Source: Siphonodentalium dalli
Taxonomy: Eukaryota > Mollusca > Scaphopoda > Gadilida > Siphonodentaliidae
Length of the DNA stretch: 64,000 nt
Direction of reading: 5' to 3'
Assembly: GCA_032622095.1 (NCBI GenBank)
Contig: CP136065.1
Coordinates: 62,543,094 to 62,607,093, forward strand
A model generated the notes under the pieces. That model worked only from the letters and a program-made list of their open reading frames with translations. It was not told where the DNA came from and did no database searches. The position numbers and the translations under genes were made by a program. Shown piece by piece: positions 1 through 10,950 of this stretch. Positions within the stretch are counted from its first letter, which is position 1. Each line of letters begins with the position of its first letter.

Positions 1-667
1 CCTTGTGTGAGCTGGTCACTCCACGCTCACAAAGGCGGATACCAGCTGATTCTGGACTTCCAGGCCGGCCCGACACAGCCCTGTTCAGGGCTCTCTACCG
101 GGAACGGACGGGAGACAACCAAATCAGCCAGGAAAAAGCATCGAAAGAAAAAGAAAAAAAACTCCATCCAGGAAAAATAGGGACGCAGAGAGATTGGCTG
201 TGTAGAAAAGGAGGACGTCGACTGTTGACACACCAGGCGACACCTCCCGCGTAGCCGAGATCGATGCACCGCTCGAAGTGATAGTGGACTCTCCATCGCC
301 ACGGACAGACGCGGACACATCCCATTTCAACCCGAAGACGCCGGAATACATCGAACCAGAGTCTTCACCCGCCTCGCCTACAGCACCCGAAGCACCAAGA
401 TCCGACCCTGAAGACACATCTGACTCTGATACCGAAGACACATCTGACTCCGATTCCGAAAACACATCGGATTCCGAAGAAGAAGAAAGACGAGCGCATG
501 CGATGGAACTATTAACAAAAATACAAGAAAAATTTAGAAAAGTCGAATTACAACAAGCCGAACTCGAAGAACGCGCCAAACAACCAATTCCAGTCTTGTC
601 AACATCACCATCCAAATCACCATCGAGAAAGAAAAGATATAGAAAGAAACAAAACAGAAGCCGCTAA
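1..667 (+). pseudogene. Decayed ORF encoding an acidic Ser/Asp/Glu-rich protein with a basic tail; family not recognised
   Basis: The longest intact piece is an open frame from about 206 to 667. It has a Pro/Ser-rich part, an acidic repeat built on DTSDSD / NTSDSEEEE, a short helical, possibly coiled stretch (about 490-580: MELLTKIQEKFRKVELQQ) and an Arg/Lys-rich tail (KKRYRKKQNRSR) just before the TAA. Upstream, reading shifts from frame 1 (from base 1, a GGYQLILDF-like stretch and a Lys-rich run) into frame 2 across the A-rich tract near 150-180, and a TAG lies at 203. The coding sequence is therefore broken and also runs off the left edge. The Lys-rich and acidic parts recall nucleic-acid-binding or Gag-like retroelement proteins, but I see no zinc knuckle, protease or polymerase motif, so I assign no function. 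A host exon cluster is the alternative. Confidence 0.3.
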
Positions 668-1914
668 CAATCCGCATCGCCTTGCCTCCAGTCAGTATCA
701 ACAGCCACCGCCGACAAAATCTCTCGATCTTCATCGAAAACGCAAAGCGAGTGTGAAGGGACTTGCATACTGCAGTCCGAATATCCTACCCGGCCTTCGG
801 CCGGAAACTACTCGACAGATCCCACATAGCCAAGATCCATGTACAGTCTGGCTTGCATGGTGACAAGCTGCAAACCAGAGTTCAGTCTCCTCGCTACGCT
901 ATGTCTGACCGCTGCCGGTATATGTATTTTCTTAATTAAATCTAACATTGTTTTATTGAAGTGTTTTGTAAGTTACAATTCATTCTGGCTTGATCTAGAG
1001 AATTTTCAATATGGACAGTTCAGTTTGTCGGAATAATTTTTTTGCAGAATGAATTGTAAGCTACAAATTAAATGAGTGATTTCTTCACATTATGTGTTGG
1101 TGCTGGCAGTGGTAAAATGAGGGAAATGTTTAGATGATAAGTCCAACAAACGTTTGTTTAACTTATTATCTGAACATTTCCTTTGGGATAACTACTCGTC
1201 AAAGATCCTTTAGTATAGAAAGGGGGGTTAAATTTGGGGCAATAACATGTGTAGAATGTGGCATTGCTGACCTGATGGTTTAATTATTTTACAAAGCTGC
1301 AAATGTTCATAAAAAGTGAGAAATTTGAATGCGTAACATGAGTTTCTTATTCTGTTCAGGCCAACTATCTTGTGAGAAAATAACCCGATTTATCTCCCCT
1401 GAATTTTGTAATCTCGCCTGCCATTTTCAAAGACTCGGTTATTTACACTTCGCTTGGGGGGGGGGTGTATTTCCACAGCGAGTCGTTGAGAATGATGCGC
1501 TTGCAAAACAATATTTTGAAATTGCTTCGATAACTTTTGTTTCCGATTTAAAAATATTTGTCAGTTCTATCATAGCTATAAAAGGCATAGCAGAGGCCAC
1601 TTTACTGACATTCACTCGGTCATGCTCTGCTTTTAGGTTTAAAATTGAAAATTTTTAATAAAATGAAATGGGCGTGTGTGTAAACCACAGCGATTGATGG
1701 TACGGATACACCAAAGTACATACATTTGTTTACGCCGATCACCTCTGTCGAAAAGAAAAAAAGATTATTCGCGAGGCCTATGCCATGGACAATGAAGTAC
1801 ATACAGTACTCCCTCCAAAGTTGTCAAATATTTCTGGAAATTGTGAATTTTGACATATATGGTGTGAGACAGGATGTGGCAAGTTTTAAAATCGGATAAA
1901 GGAGATGCCAGTGC
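668..1914. other. No gene seen; AT-rich intergenic DNA
   Basis: Only short unsupported ORFs with no recognisable domain are present. The hairpin at 1123-1181 is listed separately. The rest shows no coding signal. Confidence 0.5.
1123..1181. repeat. Inverted repeat (hairpin) related to the tandem repeats at 38688-39164
   Basis: The arms GGAAATGTTTAGATGATAAG and its near-complement ending in GAACATTTCC flank a self-complementary AACAAACGTTTGTT centre. The same AAATGTTCAGATAATAAGTT motif forms the minisatellite near 39 kb, so both may derive from one small foldback element. Confidence 0.5.
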
Positions 1915-2490
1915 GATGTTGATTACACAATTCACATTGTAACATGATCTTATGTTACGCTAGCTCTAAGCTATGCATGCCAACTGGTGTCACATTTCTT
2001 TGGAACCTTGACGCCCAGGCAAGAAATGTTAGCTCTCGAAACAATAAGCCCATATAATTTAATTATATAAATAGGTGTGAAGCTGTTTGTGTGAAAGCAG
2101 TGTATTTGTATGGCCGGATGTGTCAATCCATCAGGTATGTGTTGATATGCGGAAATGGTCTCAGGTTTAATTAGCATAATAAGCATAAATCCATAAGATA
2201 ATTTATCGGCGCAATAAATAGGTTTAAGTCGGTTTGATATTCACGCGTGTTTCGTGATGTCAGTGGATATAGTCAGTCAGATCATTCTTACGACAAAACT
2301 AGTTGTTCTCTTCTGTTCTGTGAGTTGTAATTTCTCTCTCGTGAACTTCGTGAAGACATTTCCGGGACGTCTAGACGACGTTATTGTGGTTATTTCACTG
2401 ACGTATTTAATCGACTTCTACTAATACTAGTCAGTATACGTTAAAATTATATTTCTTGGATTATTGGAACAAGAACATTTAATTTTATAA
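1915..2490 (+). other. Putative promoter and 5' UTR exon of zinc-finger locus 1
   Basis: This segment is collinear, with many substitutions, with 43655-44169, which lies upstream of zinc-finger locus 3. Both end at the same point in a perfect animal splice donor, GTGAGTATG, and similarity continues into the intron to about 2600. Conserved features include a TATATAAAT-like box near 2063-2071, the block GGCGCAATAAATAG, and a TTTCTCTCTCGTGAACTTC stretch close to the exon end. No ATG-initiated ORF is shared, so the exon is probably untranslated. The transcription start cannot be fixed from sequence. The inference rests on paralogue conservation and the donor, not on transcript data. Confidence 0.45.
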
Positions 2491-2959
2491 GTGAGTATGT
2501 TAGATTTATAAAAAAATCTTGTTGCGTTCAGTTCAGTTCGGATTTATTGCTACTAGAGATATTTGATGTCCAAACTCTTGGTCTTCGATGTTGCGCGAAA
2601 TACTAGTATGCAAACTATATACCCTTGGCATATGTACCAAATTTACGGCGAGTAGACAGTAGACGTTTTCATCTTTTCGTAGTTCATTGTCACCATATTA
2701 GGATAGTTATAACAACGAACGCTCTTTATCGTCACCAAATGAGGACAAATTTAAAAATAACGCTCTTTATTATCTGTTATCGTCATATTAGGATAAATAT
2801 AACAATAATCACACTTTAAAGTGACGTGCAACACTCCGGTAGGGTGATAACATAGAAATGGAGAATAATCCTGTTCAAATATTATATCTAAATTGACAAC
2901 ACACACCGTCATTCTTATATATTAATTAAATACACACACGGAGGAACCGATCCCGGGAA

Positions 2960-3780
2960 AACGAGGATATCCCCGGAAAACAAGGATGGCCAACGCGGCA
3001 ACAAGTAAAATTTGTGTTTTCCGTGGCGGTAAAATTGAGTTTTCGCCGCCAAAGTCCGTTTCTTATGACAATGGAAGGGTACGTATCACCTATCATTGAT
3101 TTATCCCAGTGAACTGGTTATTGTGAAGGGTGCTGGCAGTGGTTAAATGTCTGAGCAAACGATACATGCTGCTGTAGTGGTGCCACCAACTGGATACCCT
3201 TGGCCAAAATACCGGCATTGTTGACAAAACATCCATCATTTTTTTCAAAAATATACACTTATCGATGGGTGCGATTGAGCCGATTCGAAGCCAAACATCT
3301 CCTGAGCATTTCCAAAAAATTTCGATGCAAATGTCCCATAAATAAGCATTTTATTGAGCATAACGTGAAGGTGGTGCAACGATTATTTGACAACGCGGGT
3401 GACGAGAAAGTGCCAACGCGGAACACAAGATACGAATGTATTCAAATATGATGTTCGAAAATAGGTTTGTGCAGCTATGTGGTACATATATCACTATTGT
3501 TGTTGATATATATGCAGTAAGATGCAAATCAAGTATCATAGGATTATTCAGCTATGGAAATGTATTTTGTGATTGCTTTTTCTGCATGGCCTCTGCTAAT
3601 TTCGAATTGTCCCAATCCACCGTCCGTTATGCAATTGTGCTTTCGTCGCAAAACCTAAACTTCTAATACTTGTATAATTTTCAATTTGACCACTGCGGTT
3701 CTTTTGAGTGCATGTGTATCTAGCATGCACCATCGACTCAAATTAATACGGGGAGCCTTTCTTCTATTTATTACCTATTT
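2960..3780. other. Intronic DNA without recognisable genes
   Basis: Several short ORFs of 60-85 codons occur on both strands, overlap each other and show no domains. I see nothing functional here. Confidence 0.4.
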
Positions 3781-3794
3781 TGTGATATCAATAA

Positions 3795-3975
3795 CTCATT
3801 TTCTGATATCAAAAATGAATATATGATATTACAAAATCGAATACACGATATGATAAAATTGTAAGCATTTAGTGATATCACATAATTATTCGATTTTATG
3901 ATATCATATACCGTAATCATTTAGTAAAATATCATTTAGTGATATCACAAAGTATCATATGTTCATTTATTACAC
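3795..3975. repeat. AT-rich imperfect repeat with recurrent GATATC / CATTTAGTGATATCAC motifs
   Basis: GATATC and close variants recur about ten times in direct and inverted orientation, with CATTTAGTGATATCAC appearing twice. The same motif borders the MITE at 5082-5228 (ATTTAGTGATATC just after 5228), suggesting a shared repeat family. Confidence 0.4.
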
Positions 3976-4261
3976 GATCCTACCCTTATTCCATTCAATA
4001 AACCCATTCTATAAACATTCGTTTAATAAAAAGAAATAGTTCCAGGTGACCTTTGGTTTCCGGGTTGTCGTCTGCCGTCTGGTTACATTAGGTACCAACG
4101 TCTCAACATACTATGGCTATAATATTTTAACAAAATACTCTACCGAATGAATAGTTTGAACAGTTATTTCATTAAATATACGCCATTAATTTAAATACGT
4201 CACATAGTCTGTATTTATATGGGACTATTTCAACGCACAGTTACGCGAAACGTCATCGCAA

Positions 4262-4991
4262 TAGTGTTCGGTATTCGACGGATTTCGGTATTCGAATATT
4301 CGGTTCGAATAACGAGCGAATATTCGAATAGTATTCGAATATTTAGATAAATTATAAAATTATATAGATAACATATTTTGGAACCAATTGATCGTTTAAT
4401 GAAATAGCATATTTATCCATGCACATGCTATACACAAAAAAAGGAGAGAAAAACAAGTCTTTTGGCTTAATAGCAAGAGTTTATCTGTTTATGAAGTTCA
4501 AGTAGTAATGTCCCGTGCATGGTTCCACAAGTTGGTCGTAGTGCCACAATAACTAAGAACATGATCTGGATTGAGCTTGCAGGTGGCCTTTTTAGTTTTG
4601 GCATCCAACGTGAAATGAGTCCATATATCTGATTTCTTCGAATTTGACGCCATATTATACACACAAGTGACAACGCGCAAACAAAACAAAACGATGCCTT
4701 ATAGGTCCGCTTCCTGTGACCACATGCAAGCACGGTCTGGTTTACACCTAGCCAATAAAATTATTTCGACGTCATGACGCCAATCAAATCAGAATGTTAC
4801 AGTTACGTCATATTAATTCGTTTATGGTCAGTGGAAAATAGACTATGCTTTTAACAGACCCTCAGACTAATAACAAACCAGGAAACAATTACCCGGAGAT
4901 TATTCTCGAATATTCGAATAGTCAAATAATTATTCGAATATTCGAATATTTATTTTACGAGCGAATATTCGAATATTCGGACCGAACACTA
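4262..4991. mobile_element. Non-autonomous hAT-type DNA transposon with 8-bp target duplication
   Basis: The terminal inverted repeats TAGTGTTCGG (4262-4271) and CCGAACACTA (4982-4991) are perfect complements. They are flanked by CATCGCAA (4254-4261) and CATCGCAT (4992-4999), a 7-of-8 direct repeat. An 8-bp target duplication together with a BED-finger fragment inside is the pattern of the hAT superfamily. Subterminal regions are packed with ATTCGAATATTCG in both orientations, the sort of array a hAT transposase might bind. At 730 bp the element is far too short for a transposase (usually about 600 residues), so it would need one supplied in trans. Confidence 0.7.
4498..4689 (-). pseudogene. 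Degenerate BED-type zinc-finger fragment of a hAT transposase
   Basis: Read on the minus strand, a 63-residue frame contains SDIWTHFTLDAKTKKATCKL, then a GTTTNLWNHARDIT stretch. This matches the BED finger layout: S-x-W-x-H/Y-F, then a Cys pair, then TTNLxxHL ending in His. The second zinc Cys is replaced (CKLNPD instead of C-x2-C) and the final His of the HxxxxH pair is missing, so it should not bind zinc. It sits inside the hAT-type element 4262-4991 and is best read as the remnant N-terminus of the parental transposase. Confidence 0.55.
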
Positions 4992-5081
4992 CATCGCATG
5001 CATTGTAGAAGCCAATACTATTTTCACGTCCCATTTGTTGATTTAAGTATGTTTTATTAAGGTGTTGGATCATTAAATATA

Positions 5082-5228
5082 ATCTACAACACGTCCCCAG
5101 TTAAAAGTGGAATTTACAAGACTTGTCCAGTAAATTATAGGTACGGACCTCGCCAAAGTCTCGGCCCAGACCAAATTTACTGGACTCGATTTGTAAATTT
5201 CACTATAAACTGGGGACTCGTTGTAGAT
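5082..5228. mobile_element. Palindromic MITE with arms of about 50 bp
   Basis: The left end begins ATCTACAACACGTCCCCAGT and the right end finishes with ACTGGGGACTCGTTGTAGAT. The two arms are imperfect complements around a central spacer of about 40 bp. A partial inverted copy lies at about 33028-33070, beside sequence matching 5229-5482. No coding capacity. Confidence 0.55.
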
Positions 5229-5482
5229 CCATTTAGTGATATCAAAATACACACCGATACGGATCAGTAAAACATGTAATCACTTTATTATTACACAGCC
5301 ATATTAGTTGGTGGCAGCTTCACGATAATATATTACCATTCCTGAACCCATTGGAAATTTGATGCTGAGATAATAAGAGCAGATGAAAACGACAACAAGG
5401 CGAACACGCGCGAAATGTGACGTATGTCAAACAATGGGATCTCATGGGATTTCCCGTGACGCCACAACTGGTCTGTGCATAT
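5229..5482. repeat. Dispersed repeat; inverted copy at about 32770-33027
   Basis: The stretch including AACACGCGCGAAATGTGACG and GGGATTTCCCGTGACGCCAC occurs in reverse complement near 32780-32860, together with the adjoining GTGGCAGCTTCACGATAAT block. Both copies lie next to the ACTGGGGACTCGTTGTAGAT end of the palindromic MITE, so this may be the body of a longer element whose ends form that MITE. Confidence 0.45.
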
Positions 5483-5646
5483 CGAGTAATATCAGACCGG
5501 TGATATCAGACCAGTTAGTCGGTCCGATATTACGTTGCGTCTGCTTGGTGAAGGCGATGTCGGAAGGGGTGACCAGACACCACTGAATATGGCATGATCA
5601 CGTGGTGGAATGAATTGGCTGAGCATGAATTTAATTACTGGCTATT

Positions 5647-7840
5647 TAATAATATACAGTTATCGCCCGCGATTGAGTGAGACATGGGGATATGTCGCCC
5701 GCTCGAGAGCGGCGACAAATCCCCGTGTCTCACGAAAACAAGGGTGATAACTGTTTTGTTATCTGACAAAGCAGTACACACGAACCTCCTTAATAGCAGG
5801 CATAAATGCGCGCATAAATTCTTTAATCCAGATCGAAAAGTAAATTTTATGTTGGAATCATCGCTATTTAGAACATAAAACATTTATAATCTGGATCAAT
5901 TAATAGACCCGTCATTTGCGCAGCTATTCTCCGGTCAGTTTGCTGGTTGCATGGTGAAAATCGGTTCACGGAAAGAGGAGTAAAGCAATTTCGAAGTTGA
6001 GTAGCCATGCAGCGAAATGTTCGGTTTCGTTTCAAATGGCCGTGAAGACGCCGACAGACGTGTTCATTTCCAGATTGCTAAAATGTGAAACTAACACGTT
6101 GTAGTAGTGCAAAAAGAAATTGACATATGTCACAGATTGTTACGCAACATACGGGTATTCTCTGAAGTCTGAGGAATGTATTGAAGAAAAGAAATAGTCA
6201 ATTGATAAACAGTAAAGAGTGGCTATTTGAATTAGTACATAAACGTATTTGTAACGTATGTACATCGTATGTGCGATTGCCTGCAGCACACACCAACTGC
6301 ATAATAAGGTTTATCTATTTGTCCCACGGTCTTTATTATTGATATAAAAAGGTCCAGTAGGAACATTACACATTATAACGGATTTGTGTCCGCGATAACA
6401 CCGTGTATACACAGCGTGCTTTAATTGCAACTAAAAAAAAACACAATTATGCAAATTAGCAAACACCACAGTTCGCGGTTGTTATGATACAGTGGGGTTT
6501 ATAAAAACAGTGTTTTCGAAAATTGTTACAGAGCTGTGAGAGTGTCTCTGCACGTTGAGTTCTTCGTAGTTCTATGTTTACTGGTAACAGCTGAGCGGTC
6601 AATAACTGAGACAATGTTACCCTCGAGGGTAATAAGGTGATTTACGGCCCGCCATGTGACGCACTCTCAGCCAATCAGAAGAGAGGAACATGGGATGAAA
6701 TGTGATGAAGGATAACAAGAGGAATTGTTATCCTTCATCCCATTTTCCTCTCTTCTGATTGGATGGGAGTGCGTCACATGGCGGGCCGTAAATCACCATA
6801 TTACCATCGAGGGTAACATTGTTTCAGTTATTGACCGCTCAGCTGTTACCAGTAAACATAGAACTACGAAGAACTCACCGCGCAGAGATTCTCTGACAGC
6901 TCTCTGATAATTTCGAAAAACACTGTTTTTATAAACCCCACTGTTTCATAACAACCGCGAACTGTGGTGTTTGCTAATTTGCATAAGTGTGTGTTTTTTT
7001 ATTTGCAATTAAAGCACGCTATGTATAAATGGTGTTATCACAGACACATACCTGTTATAAGGTGTAATATTCATATTGGACCTTTTTATATCAATAATAA
7101 AGACCGTGGGACAAATAGATAAACATTATTATGCAGTTGGTATTTGCTGCAGACAATTTCACACACGATGTACATACGTTACAACTAAGTTTATGTGCTA
7201 GATCAAATAGCCACTCTTTGCTGTTTATTAATTGACTATTTCTTTTCTTCAATACATTCCTCAGACTTCAGAGAATATCCGTATGTTGCGTAACAATATG
7301 TGGCATATGTCAATTTCTTTTTGCACTACTACAACGTGTTAGTTTCACATTTTAGCATTCTGGAAATTAACACGTCTGTCGGCGTCTTCACGCTCATTTG
7401 AAACGAAGCCGAACATTTCGCTGCATGGCTACTCAACTTCGAAATTGCTTTACTCCTCTTTCCGTGAACCGATTTCCACCATGCAACCAGAAAACTGACC
7501 GGAGAATAGCTGCGCAAATGACGGGTCTGTTAATTGATCCAGATTATGAATGTTTTATTTTCTATATAGCAATGATTCCAACATAAAATTAACTTTTCGA
7601 ACTGGATTAAAGAATATATGCGCGCATTTATGCCTGCTATTAATGAGGTTCGTGTGTACTCCTTTGTCAGATAACAAAACAGTTATCACCCTTGTTTTCG
7701 TGAGACAAGGGGATTTGTCGCCGCTCTCGACCTGGAATGTCACCCTCGGGCCTGGCGGCCCTCGGGTGACATTCCAGGTCTCGAGCGGGCGACAAATCCC
7801 CGTGTCTCACTCAATCGCGGGCGATAACTGTATATTATTA
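5647..7840. mobile_element. 2.2-kb foldback element (near full-length palindrome)
   Basis: The two halves are inverted copies about a centre near 6721 (GGATAACA, 8 bp, TGTTATCC). The ends are TAATAATATACAG (5647) and CTGTATATTATTA (7840). Arms of about 1.07 kb differ by scattered substitutions and small indels. Each outer arm contains its own smaller inverted repeat (5680-5738: GTGAGACATGGGG ... CCCCGTGTCTCAC), giving a nested hairpin. The right arm also carries an extra 50-bp hairpin (7730-7779). ORFs across it (for example 7550-8083) show no domain and are not preserved in the mirrored arm. I found no clear target duplication. The structure fits foldback-type transposons. Confidence 0.65.
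7730..7779. repeat. 50-bp near-perfect hairpin present only in the right arm of the foldback element
   Basis: ACCTGGAATGTCACCCTCGG is followed by a short loop and its exact complement ending in CATTCCAGGT. The left arm has a shorter GCTCGAGAGC at the equivalent place, so this is a secondary insertion or a local snap-back copy. Confidence 0.6.
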
Positions 7841-8362
7841 CCACTTTATATGGCGTTTTCTAGGCCATTGATAATGTTTTTCGGGGCGTTCCAAATAGCG
7901 TATTGTTACCAAAACAGCGGGCCGCGGGCCGATAATGAGAAGCCTAGTTCATTTTCGGCCCGTCGCTCGGAAACTATAGATCTCGTTTATTATCGCGAGA
8001 GTTACGTCCCTTCAACTTCCGATCTGGCGTGTTTATTTCAAGAAAATAATGGGAAGATGTATCCGATTTTCTCGACACTATAGTGGTTTTATGATTGGAA
8101 TTCACGCTATATGATTGAATTATTGTATAAAGCGTAAGTATGCATTGATAATTTTAGCTGTCAACCTCTCATTGGTTGTTACTCGTTTCCAATGCTGGTT
8201 TTTCCCCTGTCCTATTTTCGAGACTCCGTCAGTCCGTGTCAGCTGAAAAGTCAAATGATATCAAATTTAAATGTTCTTGAAAATATTTCTCTCTTAATCT
8301 ACTTCATTATTCCACTAAATCCTCAAATGGGTCAAATGTCCAAAACTGTGGTAATAATAGTA
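7841..8362. other. No gene; GC-rich palindromic fragments
   Basis: Short self-complementary runs such as GCGGGCCGCGGGCC near 7917-7932 suggest remains of another foldback element. No coding signal. Confidence 0.35.
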
Positions 8363-8538
8363 ATAACATGATTTCATCGGGCATTATGGTTTATTACCGG
8401 CCCTCTGGAATGATTAACAGCCCTCGGGCACATTAGCGTTCCTCGACTTCGTCTCGGGCCGCTAATAGGCCCTTGGGCTGTTAATCATTCCAGCCGGGCC
8501 GTTAATAAACCATAACGCCCTAAAAAAATCATGTTATT
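8363..8538. mobile_element. Palindromic MITE of about 176 bp
   Basis: It runs from AATAACATGATT to AATCATGTTATT. The arms also share GGTTTATTA / TAATAAACC and GGAATGATTAACAGCCC / GGGCTGTTAATCATTCC. The GC-rich centre holds GGCCGCTAATAGGCC-like sequence. No coding capacity. Confidence 0.55.
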
Positions 8539-9252
8539 GTTATATTATCAACCCTTGGAAGTTGAAGCTGGAAATATAAACATATTTGCATATAATGATA
8601 TATACATACATATGGTCAACATGACGAATGAGGGTACGTTCATGCACTGGCAAGTTTGCACGACATTTTTTGCAGGTATTTTCTCGTAGAACACCCTATG
8701 GTGCCAGAATATGAACCACAGCATGCATATATAAAGTATATTTAACAAAGCTAACGACAGTAACATTTCGGTAGTTCCACATGTAACGGTGCTACTAACA
8801 CATTGCCTTAAAATACATGCCACGGTGTATGCTTGATTCTTGCGAGATAATTGCATGCTATTTACATGCAAATATCGATAGCATCGTTACTATTGGAAGA
8901 ACATAGTTTGTACTTCTCATGTAGTTCGCTGTTGTATAGAGATGAATTTTAAATGCTTGTTTCCGTTCATGTTCTGATACCATGGGGTTTTCTGAGAAAA
9001 TGCTTGCAAATTATGCCTGCAAACTCGCCAATACGTGAATTTACCCTAAACTTATATATCTATCCAACATGCTATCAATTAAATAAATAGTATACTTTTG
9101 TATAATAGTCACACTACAACGAAATGTCACAGTCGATGTTGCTGAATAGTGTGACAATGAATTATTCAAATGGATTTAGTGACCAAGTCGTGAAATATCA
9201 GTTGTTCAATATATTGAAATAAGGACGTAACATGTCTTAAAAAATTGTTTTA
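8539..9252. other. Intronic DNA, no gene; island at 9115-9245 conserved with locus 3
   Basis: CGAAATGTCACAGTCGATGT and the following sequence to AAATAAGGACGTAACATGTC correspond to 50050-50165 in the locus 3 intron. This supports collinear duplication of the gene. No protein-coding signal. Confidence 0.4.
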
Positions 9253-9482
9253 TTAACGCCACCGGTGTAATATGTTTTTGAAAATATAATAACAGCTGGT
9301 CCACTGGGCGATTGCATTATGGGTAATTAGGTATTCTCGTACCTGACTCAATCGTACCGATAGAGTCACGTACAGGCTGAAATTGTAAACTTAACGCCAC
9401 CGGTGTAATATGTTCTTGAAAATATAATAATGAAACCTGGTCCAATGGTAGATTGGATTATGTGTAATTAGATAGTCTCGTT
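9253..9482. repeat. Direct repeat, two copies at 138-bp spacing (TTAACGCCACCGGTGTA)
   Basis: TTAACGCCACCGGTGTAATA begins at 9253 and again at 9391, each followed by a similar TTTTGAAAATATAATAA ... CTGGTCCA ... GGGTAATTAG block. A third, lone copy of the core is near 42790 (TTAACGCCACCGGTGTATAC). Confidence 0.55.
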
Positions 9483-9702
9483 TAGTTTAGTAGAAAGGAA
9501 ATACTACTCAATTAACCGATAGCCTGAAAATAATGTATAACCCATTGGGAGCCCCTGGGGTAGTGAAGTGAATTATGGGTAATTTTAATTGGAGAGCGCA
9601 TGCCTGTTCTGTTGGAGTAATCCCTATCTTTTATTTTCTGGTTATCAAGTAAAAATTGTATCGTATACACAATGTGTTTGTACCGATGCATGTATCGTGG
9701 CT

Positions 9703-9765
9703 CGACTCGTTTTCGTGGTCATATAGGGCCTATATAACCTATGATCACGAAAACGAGCAGAGTCG
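9703..9765. repeat. Short hairpin element
   Basis: CGACTCGTTTTCGTGGTCAT and its near-complement ATGATCACGAAAACGAG...GTCG flank a 12-15 bp spacer. Possibly the collapsed end of a foldback element. Confidence 0.45.
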
Positions 9766-9770
9766 CGAAA

Positions 9771-10267
9771 TCTGATAGAATTCCAGGAATCGTACATTCA
9801 CTTTCAATAGTATAGATTCTCTGAATCTGCCACGGAATTCCCAAAATTGTACTTTCATTTTCAATAGGATTCTCCGAATTTTCGCTTTTACTTTTCATTT
9901 TTACCACGCAAAGCGACCTTAGTTGACAACTTGACACAGCTATATGACACACTGGCTGAGTCCATGACAAATAGTTTATATAGCATTGCTTCTTTCTTTT
10001 AATTAAAGCTCACCTCGTTAAAACGCATGTCAATCGTATTTGTTTACAAATTTCATTGGGTGCGACGATTTGCAGTAGGTCCTTATTTGCGGAGATCACT
10101 TTGCGGAAGACCTCGAATTCGCGGAGGTCCCCTAAAATGGGCGATATATGTAGATTTTAATGAGGGAACGGGTGCGTATATGTCAATTGATACGTATTGA
10201 AAAAAATAACGACACGATCATCATAATAGATGTCTGTTCTATTAATTATATATGCGCCGAGTTCACT
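9771..10267. other. No gene seen
   Basis: Contains small direct repeats around GGAATTCC (9779-9840) and short ORFs without domains. Nothing else is evident. Confidence 0.35.
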
Positions 10268-10676
10268 TGGTACAAATCAAACGGCGATAAATATTCTCGT
10301 GCGCTAGAAGTACTCCTTAAAGTTGTGAATAAGATGAAGAATATTTATTAGATGTTATATAACAAGTCAATCAAATAATATTATTCATTAATTAGCGCCT
10401 ATATTGACGCTAACCAATCAATAATAATATTATTTGATTGACTTGATAAATATTCTCGTGTGCCAGAAGGACTCCTTAAAGTTGTGAATAAGATGAAGAA
10501 TATTTATTAGATGTTATTTAACAAGTCAAATAATATTATTTGATTGACTTGTATATTCTTCATCTTATTCACAACTAACTAATGCAAAATATTATTTGAT
10601 TGACTTGTTAAATAACATCAAATAAATATTCTTCATCTTATTCATAACTTTAAGGAGTCCTTCTGGCGAGAATATT
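10268..10676. mobile_element. Compound foldback cluster with arms of about 100 bp
   Basis: An arm reading GATAAATATTCTCGTG...CTCCTTAAAGTTGTGAATAAG...CAAGTCAATCAAATAATATT occurs twice forward (from 10286 and 10444) and once or twice inverted (to 10676). A separate short hairpin of AATAATATTATTTGATTGAC type lies between. This suggests nested or duplicated copies of one foldback MITE. Confidence 0.5.
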
Positions 10677-10815
10677 ATAGTCAATTCAAGGTGGTATATG
10701 GAAGTATCCAAATTACCCACATGGAATTTGAAAGCTAGTTTATATTATAATTATATTATAATTTATATTTTTGGCTAATAATATGATCTTGGTGGCGTTA
10801 CCTTTCTGACTATGG

Positions 10816-10950
10816 TTTTCTTGTTTTAGATAGTCCCGTGAAATTCTGATGGGTGCCATTACCTGAAAATTATGTCTCGAACAAAGAGACTGATAACAGT
10901 TTTCCCAGTGAGTTATAGTCCATGAATAACAATAACAAACTGAAGGCACA
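10816..10950 (+). other. Splice acceptor and 5' UTR part of exon 2, zinc-finger locus 1
   Basis: A pyrimidine-rich tract ending TTGTTTTAG (10821-10829) precedes sequence conserved with locus 3 (exon from 50647): TCCCGTGAAATTCTGATG here and TCCGGTGAAATTCCGATG there. Conservation runs through the start codon. Upstream, the last 80 intron bases also occur as an orphan fragment at 43340-43430. Confidence 0.5.

Larger units (their letters stand above)
2491..10829 (+). other. Presumptive first intron of zinc-finger locus 1, filled with repeats
   Basis: It is bounded by GTGAGT at 2491 and by TTGTTTTAG at 10821-10829. Short collinear islands are shared with the presumptive intron of locus 3: 9115-9245 matches 50040-50175, and the exon-proximal ends also match. 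The segment 2820-2940 resembles 53640-53760, downstream of locus 3. Nearly everything else is mobile-element sequence. No other gene is visible inside. Confidence 0.4.

Noticed and set aside
1-667. LTR-retrotransposon Gag assignment
   Set aside because: Basic and acidic runs are suggestive, but no zinc knuckle, LTR, primer-binding site or pol region is visible in the window, so only a generic broken ORF is reported.
7550-8083. 177-codon ORF at the right end of the foldback element
   Set aside because: It crosses the hairpin insertion and the element boundary, is absent from the mirrored arm and has no domain.
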